Below are positions 9,171 through 16,288 of a stretch of DNA of 25,376 nucleotides, one piece after another. Source of the stretch: Actinomycetes bacterium. Lineage in GTDB: Bacteria > Actinomycetota > Actinomycetes > Mycobacteriales > Mycobacteriaceae. The position numbers and the translations under genes were made by a program. Location: assembly GCA_022600695.1 (NCBI GenBank), contig JAHZJY010000288.1, positions 1-25,376 on the forward strand. The letters are read 5' to 3'. Every line of letters starts with the position of its first letter. The stretch's first letter is position 1. The notes below the pieces were generated by a model that did not search any database, was not told where the DNA came from, and was given only the letters and a program-made list of their open reading frames with translations.

Positions 9171-9635
9171 CTAGCCGACCTCGACGATGAGCTCGACCTC
9201 GACCGGGGCATCCAATGGCAGCTCCGACACCCCGACCGCGGAGCGGGCGTGCGATCCCGCATCGCCGAAAACCTCGCCGAGAAACTCCGACGCGCCGTTG
9301 ACAACACCGGGCTGACCGGTGAAACCAGGAGCGGAGGCCACGAATCCCACCACCTTGACCACCCGCACCACCGAATCGATCCCGACCAGCGCGTGAATGG
9401 CCGCCAGCGCGTTGAGGACGCAGGTCCGGGCCGCGGCCTTGGCATCCTCAGGATCGACCGCGGCACCCACCTTGCCGGTGCGGATCAACTCGCCGTCGGC
9501 CAGCGGCAACTGTCCGGAGGTGTAGACCAGGTTGCCGGTCCGTACCGCCGGGACGTAGGCCGCCAGGGGGGCGGCCACCGCCGGAAGGCTGACACCAAGC
9601 TCGACGAGTCGGGCGCCCGCTGAAGGTCCACTCAC
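9171..9635 (-). CDS. RidA/YjgF-family protein (Rv3678c-like)
   Basis: A 154-residue Rid-family protein, usually a trimer; RidA members deaminate reactive enamine/imine intermediates such as 2-aminoacrylate. Seen are TSGQLPL (39-45), the C-terminal ARSAVGVSELPLDAPVEVEL with Arg131 at the position of the RidA catalytic arginine and Glu148 in the final strand. Retention of the arginine is compatible with imine deaminase activity, though the family includes several other subgroups. Start GTG 9635 overlaps the DUF4177 stop as GTGA, and three bases separate it from the MBL gene. Confidence 0.92.
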   Translation of the reverse strand: MSGPSAGARLVELGVSLPAVAAPLAAYVPAVRTGNLVYTSGQLPLADGELIRTGKVGAAVDPEDAKAAARTCVLNALAAIHALVGIDSVVRVVKVVGFVASAPGFTGQPGVVNGASEFLGEVFGDAGSHARSAVGVSELPLDAPVEVELIVEVG

Positions 9636-9793
9636 TTAGGCCTCTTCAGATAGGCGACGTGCTGCTCACCGGTCGGGCCGGGTAAGACCGACACCAGTTC
9701 CCAGCCATCTGCGCCCCACTGATCCAGAATTTGTTTCGTCGCATGGGTCAGCAGCGGCACGGTCGCGTACTCCCACGTGGTCGGTTGGTTCAT
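9632..9793 (-). CDS. DUF4177-type small protein, 53 aa (Rv3678A-like)
   Basis: A 53-residue gene easily missed because of its size. The protein starts MNQPTTWEYATVPLLTHATK and continues with QWGADGWELVSVLPGP and AYLKRPK. The pattern WEY...GADGWELVSV is characteristic of DUF4177 proteins. It has no signal peptide or membrane segment. ATG 9793 lies six bases after a TAGGCT -10 box on the minus strand and has no clear ribosome site, so the message is probably leaderless. The stop overlaps the RidA GTG by four bases, making it the first gene of a three-gene operon. Molecular function unknown. Confidence 0.85.
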   Translation of the reverse strand: MNQPTTWEYATVPLLTHATKQILDQWGADGWELVSVLPGPTGEQHVAYLKRPK

Positions 9794-9799
9794 GGCCGA

Positions 9800-9805
9800 A
9801 GCCTA
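9800..9805 (-). promoter_or_regulatory. -10 box TAGGCT of the DUF4177-ridA-MBL operon (leaderless)
   Basis: On the minus strand TAGGCT is followed by six bases and the ATG at 9793. It faces away from the bagA -10 box 40 bases further on. Confidence 0.5.
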
Positions 9806-9845
9806 ACCTCTTGGCGACTCGCCCAAGCGCCGGCGCAGGCTTGGA

Positions 9846-9851
9846 TAGCAT
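9846..9851 (+). promoter_or_regulatory. -10 box TAGCAT of bagA (leaderless)
   Basis: TAGCAT is followed by six bases and the bagA GTG at 9858, with no ribosome site between. A good TTGNNN -35 at the usual spacing was not seen. Confidence 0.5.
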
Positions 9852-9857
9852 GCACTG

Positions 9858-10877
9858 GTGGCGACCGAACCCCATCACGGCAGCGAAGTCGGCTGGCCCG
9901 CCCGTCTGACCAAGGCTCGACTCCATTTCGTCACCGGCAAAGGCGGCACCGGCAAGACCACTGTCGCGGCCGCACTGGCATTGGCTCTGGCGAGCGGCGG
10001 ACGCCGAGTGTTGTTGGTGGAAGTCGAAGGGCGCCAGGGTATTGCGCAGCTGTTCGACGTGCCGCCACTACCCTATGAGGAATCCAAGGTGGCGACCGCC
10101 GACGCCGGCGGGCATGTCAACGCGCTGGCCATCGATATCGAGGCCGCGTTTCTGGAATACCTCGACATGTTCTACAACCTGGGCATCGCCGGCCGGGCCA
10201 TGCGCCGGGTCGGGGCCATCGAGTTCGCGACCACGATCGCGCCCGGACTCCGTGACGTGCTCCTGACCGGCAAGATCAAGGAGGCCGCCGTCCGGCTCAA
10301 CCCCGACAAGAGCCCGTCCTACGACGCCATCGTGGTCGATTCCCCGCCGACGGGTCGGATCTCGCGGTTCCTGGACGTCACCAAGGCGCTCGCGGATATC
10401 GCCAAGGGCGGACCGGTGCACTCCCAGTCCGAAGGCGTGGTGCGGTTGCTGCACTCCGATGAGACCGCGATCCACCTGGTGACCCTGTTGGAGGCGCTGC
10501 CGATCCAGGAAACCATCGAGGCCATCGAAGAACTCGAGAAGCTCGAACTACCCATCGGCAGCGTCATCGTCAACCGCAATATCCCGGCATTCCTGCCGGC
10601 CGACGCCCTTGCCGGCGCTGCCGACGGCGATATCGATGCCGACGCCGTGCGGGCCGGGCTCTCCCGCGCGGGGATCTCACTGCCCGACAACGATTTCGCC
10701 GGTCTGCTGACCGAAGCGATCGAGCATGCCGGCCGAATTCGTTCGCGCGCGCAGAGCGCGACGGAACTGGACAAACTGCACGTCGCACGCCTGCAGTTAC
10801 CGACGATCGCCGACGGCGTGGACTTGGGCAGCCTCTACGAGCTGGCCGAAGTCCTTGCCCAGCAGGGTGTCCGATGA
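9858..10877 (+). CDS. bagA: Get3/ArsA-like ATPase BagA (Rv3679-like)
   Basis: A 339-residue deviant-Walker P-loop ATPase. The P-loop is GKGGTGKTT (27-35) and the switch-II-like motif DSPPTG is at 161-166. It belongs to the ArsA/Get3 group; in M. tuberculosis the pair Rv3679-Rv3680 was named BagA/BagB for bacterial Get3-like proteins (from memory) and forms a complex. The metal-pump reading 'anion-transporting ATPase' is only a family name, since no ArsB or ArsR lies nearby. The switch-I aspartate (IDPA in BagB) is Glu57 here (VEVEGRQ). The start is the leaderless GTG 9858. A 48-base gap with two linking mini-ORFs separates it from bagB. Confidence 0.93.
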   Translation: MATEPHHGSEVGWPARLTKARLHFVTGKGGTGKTTVAAALALALASGGRRVLLVEVEGRQGIAQLFDVPPLPYEESKVATADAGGHVNALAIDIEAAFLEYLDMFYNLGIAGRAMRRVGAIEFATTIAPGLRDVLLTGKIKEAAVRLNPDKSPSYDAIVVDSPPTGRISRFLDVTKALADIAKGGPVHSQSEGVVRLLHSDETAIHLVTLLEALPIQETIEAIEELEKLELPIGSVIVNRNIPAFLPADALAGAADGDIDADAVRAGLSRAGISLPDNDFAGLLTEAIEHAGRIRSRAQSATELDKLHVARLQLPTIADGVDLGSLYELAEVLAQQGVR

Positions 10878-10929
10878 CTCTGAACCGGCCACAGGCAGGC
10901 CGGCGATGACCAGGGAAGGCCAACTATGA
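10874..10929 (+). other. Two chained mini-ORFs linking bagA to bagB
   Basis: An 11-codon ORF starts at ATG 10874, overlapping the bagA stop as ATGA, and ends at TGA 10907-10909. A seven-codon ORF starts at ATG 10906, again by ATGA overlap, and ends at TGA 10927-10929, overlapping the bagB ATG 10926 as ATGA. The second ORF contains the AGGGAAGG ribosome site of bagB. These are seen directly; that ribosomes use them is inference. Confidence 0.4.
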
Positions 10930-12056
10930 GCGGGACTCCTCCGGTGCTGGATATGAAGAGCATTCTGTCCGATCGGTCCAACCGGGTGGTGGTCTGCTGC
11001 GGAGCCGGCGGCGTCGGGAAGACCACCACCGCCGCGGCGATGGCGTTGCGTGCCGCAGAGTACGGCCGCCACGTTGTGGTGCTGACCATCGACCCGGCCA
11101 AACGCCTGGCTCAGGCTCTGGGCATCCGGGAGTTGGGTAATGAACCACAGCGGGTGCCGCTGGATGAAGACGTCACCGGCGAATTGCACGCGATGATGCT
11201 CGATATGCGACGCACCTTCGATGAGATGGTCCTGGAGTACTCGGAGGACGGTCGCGCACAGACGATTCTGGACAGCAGGTTCTATCAGACGGTCGCAACC
11301 TCACTGGCCGGCACACAGGAGTACATGGCCATGGAGAAGCTGGGCCAACTGCTCGCCGAGGACCGCTGGGATCTGGTGGTGGTCGACACCCCGCCGTCCC
11401 GCAACGCCCTGGACTTTCTCGACGCCCCGAAGCGACTGGGCAGCTTCATGGACAGCCGGCTGTGGAAGCTGCTCCTCGGCCCAGGGCGCGGTATCGGGAA
11501 ATTGGTGGCCGGAGCCATGGGCCTGGCGATGAAGGCGATGTCGACCATTCTCGGTTCCCAGATGCTCTCCGACGCGGCCACCTTCGTGCAGTCGCTGGAC
11601 TCGACGTTCGGTGGGTTCCGGGCGAAGGCGGACCGCACCTATGAGTTGCTCAAGCGGCGCGGCACCCAGTTCGTGGTGGTCTCGGCAGCCGAACCGGATG
11701 CGCTTCGGGAAGCCTCCTTCTTCGTCGACCGGCTTTCCCAGGAGGGTATGCCGTTGGCCGGGCTGATCCTCAACCGAACCCACCCGTTGCTGTGCCCGCT
11801 GACGGTCGAACGCGCTATCGATGGCGCCACCGAACTCGAGGCCGAACCGGACTGCACCGGAAGCGCCCTGAGCGCCGCGGTGCTGCGAATCCACGCCGAC
11901 CGCGCTCAGACCGCGAAACGTGAGGTGCGGTTGCTGTCGAGATTCACCGGAGCCAACCCGCATGTCCGGGTGGTCGGCGTACCGTCGCTGCCGTTCGATG
12001 TGTCCGATCTGGACGCACTGGAGGCGATCGCCGATCAGATCACCGCAGAGACCTGA
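10926..12056 (+). CDS. bagB: Get3/ArsA-like ATPase BagB (Rv3680-like)
   Basis: A 376-residue partner of BagA. It has the P-loop GAGGVGKTT (26-34), the switch I motif [10 protein letters not shown] with Asp56, and the switch II motif [12 protein letters not shown]. Unlike BagA it keeps the full set of hydrolysis residues known from Get3/ArsA. A hydrophobic, Met-rich stretch (about 190-215, [15 protein letters not shown]) could contribute to a client-binding groove, as in Get3 (inference). ATG 10926 follows AGGGAAGG at six bases. The gene ends 55 bases from the convergent whiB4 stop, with a hairpin between. Confidence 0.94.
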   Translation: MSGTPPVLDMKSILSDRSNRVVVCCGAGGVGKTTTAAAMALRAAEYGRHVVVLTIDPAKRLAQALGIRELGNEPQRVPLDEDVTGELHAMMLDMRRTFDEMVLEYSEDGRAQTILDSRFYQTVATSLAGTQEYMAMEKLGQLLAEDRWDLVVVDTPPSRNALDFLDAPKRLGSFMDSRLWKLLLGPGRGIGKLVAGAMGLAMKAMSTILGSQMLSDAATFVQSLDSTFGGFRAKADRTYELLKRRGTQFVVVSAAEPDALREASFFVDRLSQEGMPLAGLILNRTHPLLCPLTVERAIDGATELEAEPDCTGSALSAAVLRIHADRAQTAKREVRLLSRFTGANPHVRVVGVPSLPFDVSDLDALEAIADQITAET

Positions 12057-12091
12057 CCCCAACCCGCTGCTGCTCAGGGATGCGCAGCCAC

Positions 12092-12112
12092 AGCGTCGGC
12101 CGGAGCGACGCT
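12092..12112. terminator. Candidate bidirectional hairpin between bagB and whiB4
   Basis: AGCGTCG and CGACGCT form a perfect seven-base stem around a seven-base loop between two convergent genes. There is no U tract, as is common for mycobacterial terminators. It just touches the whiB4 stop codon. An alternative longer-loop pairing uses GACGCTG at 12118-12124. Confidence 0.45.
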
Positions 12113-12465
12113 CAGCTGACGCTGCGGTGCTTGCGCTGAGCCGCGAAGAACTCTGCCCAGGACGACACCTCGGGGTGCTGCTTGAGCAGGGCCCGACGCT
12201 GACGTTCGGTCATCCCGCCCCACACCCCGAACTCGACCCGGTTGTCCAGTGCATCGGCACCGCACTCCGTGATCACCGGACAGTGGCGGCAGATGACCGC
12301 CGCTTTGCGCTGAGCGGCACCGCGCACGAACAGTTGATCGGGGTCGGCCGAACGACACAGCGCTTGGGACACCCAGGCGAGACGCGCCTCCCCGGCCGCC
12401 CCCTGAAGTGTTTCCTGAACAGATACCGAGCTAGTCCTGCGGGCAACTGGCCGAATCCCCGACAC
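12112..12465 (-). CDS. whiB4: WhiB4-like Fe-S redox regulator
   Basis: A 117-residue WhiB-family protein. The four cluster ligands are Cys37 (ALCRSADPD), Cys59, Cys62 (VICRHCPV) and Cys68 (ITECG), followed by the turn motif GVWGG and the basic C-terminal DNA-contact region (ERQRRALLKQ). The C-x2-C pair is present as in all WhiB proteins. M. tuberculosis WhiB4 (118 aa) senses oxygen and oxidative stress and represses antioxidant genes (established). Start is GTG, with AGGGA about seven bases upstream. A GC hairpin lies in the probable 5' leader. Place and length support WhiB4 over other WhiB paralogues. Confidence 0.95.
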   Translation of the reverse strand: MSGIRPVARRTSSVSVQETLQGAAGEARLAWVSQALCRSADPDQLFVRGAAQRKAAVICRHCPVITECGADALDNRVEFGVWGGMTERQRRALLKQHPEVSSWAEFFAAQRKHRSVS

Positions 12466-12483
12466 GGGCGATCCCTTCGTCGA

Positions 12484-12500
12484 GCCGCCTCAGGGGCGGC
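12484..12500 (-). promoter_or_regulatory. GC hairpin in the whiB4 leader region
   Basis: GCCGCC and GGCGGC form a perfect six-base stem around a five-base loop, 18 bases upstream of the whiB4 start. It could be an RNA stem in the 5' leader or a dyad operator. No promoter could be assigned with confidence beyond it. Confidence 0.35.
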
Positions 12501-12740
12501 GAAATCCCTCCGATGTAGACCCGGTGCGATCTACGCCACATTGCTAACGGAGTGTTACCTGCGTCGCACTGTGTGACTAAAATAGGTGGTCAGATAGCGA
12601 TAGCGCAACAGTCTGATCACAGTTTTTTTGCACAAGCGTCCAGTCGCGCCATGAACTGCGGTTTTGTGACAGTCGCGTCAGAAGTTTCCAGTGCCGTCAC
12701 CCGACCGAGGCGCGTCCGCAATCGGCGGCCCGCACCTTAG

Positions 12741-12746
12741 TACGCT
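12741..12746 (+). promoter_or_regulatory. -10 box TACGCT of ponA2 (leaderless)
   Basis: TACGCT is followed by seven bases and the ponA2 ATG at 12754; no ribosome site lies between. This supports the ATG over the upstream in-frame GTG 12691. Confidence 0.5.
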
Positions 12747-12753
12747 GTACCCC

Positions 12754-15261
12754 ATGTCGGAGCGACCCCCGGCAGGTCCCACCTTCCTCAAGCTGGCGTG
12801 GTGCTGCCTGCTGGCCAGCGTGATCATGGCGGGCCTGCTGTTTCCCGTGGCCGGCGGCTTGGGGCTGATGTCGAACCGGGCCTCCGATATCGTGGCCAAC
12901 GGTTCGGCCCAGCTCCTCGAAGGTGACGTCCCGGCCGTGACCACCATGGTCGACGCGAAGGGCAATCCCATCGCGTGGCTGTACGCCCAGCGCCGATTCG
13001 AGGTTCCCCCGGACGAGATCGCCGACACCATGAAGCTGGCGATCGTCTCGATCGAGGACAAGCGGTTCGCCGAGCACAACGGCGTCGACTGGAAGGGCAC
13101 GCTGACCGGCCTCGCGGGCTACGCCGCCGGGGACTACGGGACGCGGGGCGGCTCCACCATCGAGCAGCAGTACGTCAAGAATTACCAACTTCTGGTGGTG
13201 GCGCAGACCGACGCGGAGAAGCGGGCCGCGGTCGCCCCCACCCCCGCGCGCAAGTTGCGCGAGATACGGATGGCGTTATCACTGGACAAAACACTGACGA
13301 AGTCGGAGATCCTGACCCGCTACCTCAATCTGGTGTCCTTCGGAAACGGCGCGTTCGGAATCCAGGACGCCGCACAGACCTACTTCGGCATCGATGCCTC
13401 GGAGCTGAATTGGCAGCAGTCCGCACTGTTGGCGGGCCTGGTGCGGTCGACCTCGGCGCTGAATCCCTACACCAACCCCGACGGGGCGCTGGCGCGTCGA
13501 AACCTGGTGTTGGACCAGATGATCGAACAGGTGCCGGGCAAAGCCGACGAGTTGCGCACGGCGAAACAGCAGCCCCTGGGCACCCTGCCGCGGCCCAACG
13601 AACTGCCCCGCGGGTGCATCGCGGCCGGCGATCGGGCGTTCTTCTGCGACTACGCGAAGCAGTACCTGTTGCGGGCCGGCCTGAGCAAGGAGCAGATCGA
13701 CCGGGGCGGCTACCTGATCAAGACGACCCTGGACCCCGACGTACAGTCCGATATCAAGGAGGCGGTCGACTCGATCGCCCCACCGGAACTCGACGGTATC
13801 GCCAGCGTGATGAATGTGGTGCTGCCCGGCAAAACCTCGCACCCGGTCGTCGCGATGGTCAGCAACCGGACCTACGGCCTGGACACCGGCTCCGGCCAAA
13901 CCGTTCAGCCGCAACCCTTCTCACTCGTAGGCGACGGAGCCGGATCGATCTTCAAGATCTTCCCCACCGCAGCCGCTCTCGACATGGGGCTTGGCATCAA
14001 CGCGGTCCTCGACGTGCCCGGCCGTTTCAACGCCCGGGGGCTCGGCGCCGGCGGCGCGAAGGGATGCCCGAGGGAGACCTGGTGCGTGGAGAACTACCGC
14101 GATTCCCGAAACCTGCAGATGAACGTCACCGAAGCGCTGTCGAAATCCCCCAACACCGCCTTCGCCAAGCTCATCTCCCAGGTTGGCGTGAGCCGCAGCG
14201 TCGATATGGCCGTCCGTTTGGGGCTGCGGTCCTACGCTGAGCCGGGTAGTGCGCGCGGCTACAACCCGGACAGCGACGAGAGCCTGGCCGATTTCATCAA
14301 ACGGCAGAACATCGGCTCCTTCACCCTGGGCCCGTTCCCGGTCAACCCTCTCGAACTCGCCAATGTCGCGGCCACCCTGGCCTCGGGCGGAATGTGGTGC
14401 CCGCCCAACCCGATCGACAGGATCTACGATCGGCGCGGCAACGAAATCGCGGTCAACGCCGAACCGTGTGAGCAGGTGGTCCCGGAGGGCCTGGCCAACA
14501 CCCTGTCCAACGCGTTGAGCCGGGACACCATCAGCGGTACCGGTGCCCCGGCCGCCAACTCGGTCGGCTGGAACCTTCCGATGTCGGGAAAGACCGGGAC
14601 CACCGAGGCGCACCGGTCGGCGGGTTTCCTCGGCTATACCAATCGCTATGCCGCAGTGAACTACATCTACGACGATTCCGCCGATCCGTCCGACCTGTGT
14701 TCGTTCCCCTTGCGGCCGTGTTACCGGGGTGACCTTTTCGGCGGCAAGGAACCCGCCAGCACGTGGTTCACCGCGATGAAACCGATCGATGAGGATTTCG
14801 GCGAGGTGAGCATGCCGCCGACTGATCCGCGCTATGTCGACGGCGCTCCGGGATCGCGGGTGCCGAACGTCAACGGTATGACCCAGTCCCGTGCCCGAGA
14901 ACAACTGCGCGCCTCCGGTTTCCAGGTGGCCGACGGGGTGAGCTCGCTGAACAGCGAGGCTTCCGCCGGGACGGTGATCGGCACCTCCCCTGGCGGCCAG
15001 ACCGTTCCCGGGATCATCGTCACCCTGCTGGTGAGTAACGGCGTCAAGCCCGCCCCCCCGCCGGAAGAGACACCGCCGCCGGGAACACCGCCACCGCCGG
15101 GGGCCCCGGGCCCACCCGGGTTGGGATCGACGGTCGTGGAGATTCCCGGGCTGCCGCCCATCACCGTTCCGGTGCTGGTGCCACCACCCCCGCCACCACC
15201 CCCGCCGGAGGCACCGCCACCGCCGCCACCCCCGCCGCCGGAGGCACCGCCACCCCCGTGA
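12754..15261 (+). CDS. ponA2: PonA2, bifunctional class A penicillin-binding protein with PASTA domain
   Basis: An 835-residue peptidoglycan synthase. A cytoplasmic N-terminus and membrane helix (about 11-35) precede a GT51 glycosyltransferase with EDKRFAEHNG (catalytic Glu101) and GGSTIEQQYVKNY. The transpeptidase has SIFK (Ser398 nucleophile, Lys401), SPN (465-467) and KTGT (613-616). A PASTA domain (starting GSRVPNVNGM, ~702-768) and a long proline-rich tail end the protein. M. tuberculosis PonA2 interacts with the RipA hydrolase and matters for stress and dormancy survival (established). ATG 12754 matches the conserved MxERxPA start. Two 33-base repeats lie in the tail. It is divergent from whiB4. 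Confidence 0.97.
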   Translation: MSERPPAGPTFLKLAWCCLLASVIMAGLLFPVAGGLGLMSNRASDIVANGSAQLLEGDVPAVTTMVDAKGNPIAWLYAQRRFEVPPDEIADTMKLAIVSIEDKRFAEHNGVDWKGTLTGLAGYAAGDYGTRGGSTIEQQYVKNYQLLVVAQTDAEKRAAVAPTPARKLREIRMALSLDKTLTKSEILTRYLNLVSFGNGAFGIQDAAQTYFGIDASELNWQQSALLAGLVRSTSALNPYTNPDGALARRNLVLDQMIEQVPGKADELRTAKQQPLGTLPRPNELPRGCIAAGDRAFFCDYAKQYLLRAGLSKEQIDRGGYLIKTTLDPDVQSDIKEAVDSIAPPELDGIASVMNVVLPGKTSHPVVAMVSNRTYGLDTGSGQTVQPQPFSLVGDGAGSIFKIFPTAAALDMGLGINAVLDVPGRFNARGLGAGGAKGCPRETWCVENYRDSRNLQMNVTEALSKSPNTAFAKLISQVGVSRSVDMAVRLGLRSYAEPGSARGYNPDSDESLADFIKRQNIGSFTLGPFPVNPLELANVAATLASGGMWCPPNPIDRIYDRRGNEIAVNAEPCEQVVPEGLANTLSNALSRDTISGTGAPAANSVGWNLPMSGKTGTTEAHRSAGFLGYTNRYAAVNYIYDDSADPSDLCSFPLRPCYRGDLFGGKEPASTWFTAMKPIDEDFGEVSMPPTDPRYVDGAPGSRVPNVNGMTQSRAREQLRASGFQVADGVSSLNSEASAGTVIGTSPGGQTVPGIIVTLLVSNGVKPAPPPEETPPPGTPPPPGAPGPPGLGSTVVEIPGLPPITVPVLVPPPPPPPPPEAPPPPPPPPPEAPPPP
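15181..15258 (+). repeat. Proline-codon repeat in the ponA2 tail
   Basis: A C-rich stretch coding almost only proline with two EAP interruptions. A 20-base unit (15202-15221) recurs at 15235-15254, a period of 33 bases or 11 codons, so length changes would keep frame. Confidence 0.75.
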
Positions 15262-15289
15262 CCGGCCGGTGCCGCGCGGATTCGGCCGC

Positions 15290-15305
15290 CCGCCGAGTGC
15301 GGCGG
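15290..15305 (+). terminator. Short hairpin after ponA2
   Basis: CCGCC and GGCGG pair around a six-base loop between the ponA2 stop and the next -10 box. There is no U tract, so this is only a weak terminator or operator candidate. Confidence 0.25.
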
Positions 15306-15315
15306 TGACTGGCAG

Positions 15316-15321
15316 TATTGT
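15316..15321 (+). promoter_or_regulatory. -10 box TATTGT of the phosphoesterase gene (leaderless)
   Basis: TATTGT is followed by six bases and the ATG at 15328, with no ribosome site, so the gene can be expressed apart from ponA2. Confidence 0.5.
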
Positions 15322-15327
15322 TCCCCT

Positions 15328-16281
15328 ATGGCTGCTTCTGCCCTGCGAACCTCCGCCGTTGTCGCGGCCGGTACCGCCGCGCTTGCCGTGGGCTATGGCA
15401 CAGTCGTCGAGCGCAACGCGTTCATCGTGCGCGAGGTGACGATGCCGGTTCTGACGCCCGGGTCCACCCCGCTGCGGGTGCTGCACCTCAGCGATATCCA
15501 CATGCGGCCGACCCAACGAAGGAAGCAGGACTGGCTCCGCGAACTGGCCGGCTGGGATCCGGATCTGGTGGTCAACACCGGCGACAACCTGTCCCATCCC
15601 AAAGCGGTGCCCGCCGTGGTTCAGGCGCTGGGCGATCTGCTGTCGGTACCGGGCGTCTTCGTGTTCGGCAGTAACGACTACTTCGCCCCGAAGCTGAAGA
15701 ACCCGGCGAAATACCTCACCGATAGCGACCATCGGTCCCACGGCAAACCCCTGCCGTGGCAGGACCTGCGCGCGGCTTTCAACGAGCGCGGCTGGGTCGA
15801 CCTCACTCACCGTCGGCAGGAACTGGACGTGGCCGGGCTGACCGTGGCCGCTGCCGGCGTCGACGACCCCCACCTGCATCGGGACCGGTACGACACCATC
15901 GCCGGAGCCCCCAATCCGGCCGCCAACTTGAGTCTGGGTGTCACCCACGCGCCCTACACCCGCGTCCTCGACCGGTTCGCCGCGGACGGCTACCAGCTGG
16001 TGCTGGCCGGACATACCCACGGCGGCCAGCTGTGCCTGCCGTTCTTCGGGGCGCTGGTGACCAATTGCGATCTGGACCGCTCGCGAGTCAAGGGGGCATC
16101 GGCTTGGGGAGCCGAGACCGCCCTGCATGTTTCAGCGGGCATCGGCACCTCCCCGTTCGCCCCGTTCCGGTTCTTCTGCCGCCCGGAGGCAACGCTGCTC
16201 ACCCTGGTGGCATCGCCCACCGGCGGCCGTGATCGCTCCCACGGAGAGCGGCGTTCCAGCCCGACGGCCTCGGTGCACTAG
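15328..16281 (+). CDS. Membrane-anchored metallophosphoesterase (Rv3683-like)
   Basis: A 317-residue calcineurin-like phosphoesterase of the YkuE/YaeI type. The N-terminal hydrophobic segment (about 6-26) is a signal anchor. Metal ligands are readable as LSDIHM (Asp56, His58), NTGDN (Asp86), GSND (Asn116), VTHAP and AGHTHGGQ. The asparagine motif is GSND instead of the usual GNHD/E. Substrate is unknown; relatives act on phosphodiesters or lipid phosphates near the membrane. The M. tuberculosis counterpart is 319 aa (from memory). It is followed seven bases later by the PLP enzyme gene, so the two are likely co-transcribed. Confidence 0.92.
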   Translation: MAASALRTSAVVAAGTAALAVGYGTVVERNAFIVREVTMPVLTPGSTPLRVLHLSDIHMRPTQRRKQDWLRELAGWDPDLVVNTGDNLSHPKAVPAVVQALGDLLSVPGVFVFGSNDYFAPKLKNPAKYLTDSDHRSHGKPLPWQDLRAAFNERGWVDLTHRRQELDVAGLTVAAAGVDDPHLHRDRYDTIAGAPNPAANLSLGVTHAPYTRVLDRFAADGYQLVLAGHTHGGQLCLPFFGALVTNCDLDRSRVKGASAWGAETALHVSAGIGTSPFAPFRFFCRPEATLLTLVASPTGGRDRSHGERRSSPTASVH

Positions 16282-16288
16282 CGCTGCC

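Noticed and set aside
8412..9623. Plus-strand 403-codon ORF opposite the MBL and RidA genes
   Set aside because: Shadow of two recognised minus-strand genes with clear catalytic motifs.
9858..12056. Arsenite efflux pump ATPases
   Set aside because: No ArsB or ArsR nearby, two separate proteins in Get3-like form, and orthology to the BagA/BagB pair is the better explanation.
12610..12630. Terminator at the seven-T run between whiB4 and ponA2
   Set aside because: The preceding CTGATCACAG gives only a three-base stem, and the genes on both sides point away from it.
12662..12680. TGTGACAGTCGCGTCAG as a CRP site upstream of ponA2
   Set aside because: The second half-site does not match and the spacing is off.
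12975..14240. Plus-strand 421-codon ORF inside ponA2
   Set aside because: Out-of-frame shadow, Arg-rich, no start context, and it lies within the conserved ponA2 frame.
13921..16128. Very long minus-strand ORF (735 codons) opposite ponA2 and the phosphoesterase
   Set aside because: Typical high-GC shadow frame; composition is Arg/Gly-rich without motifs, and the plus-strand genes are unmistakable.
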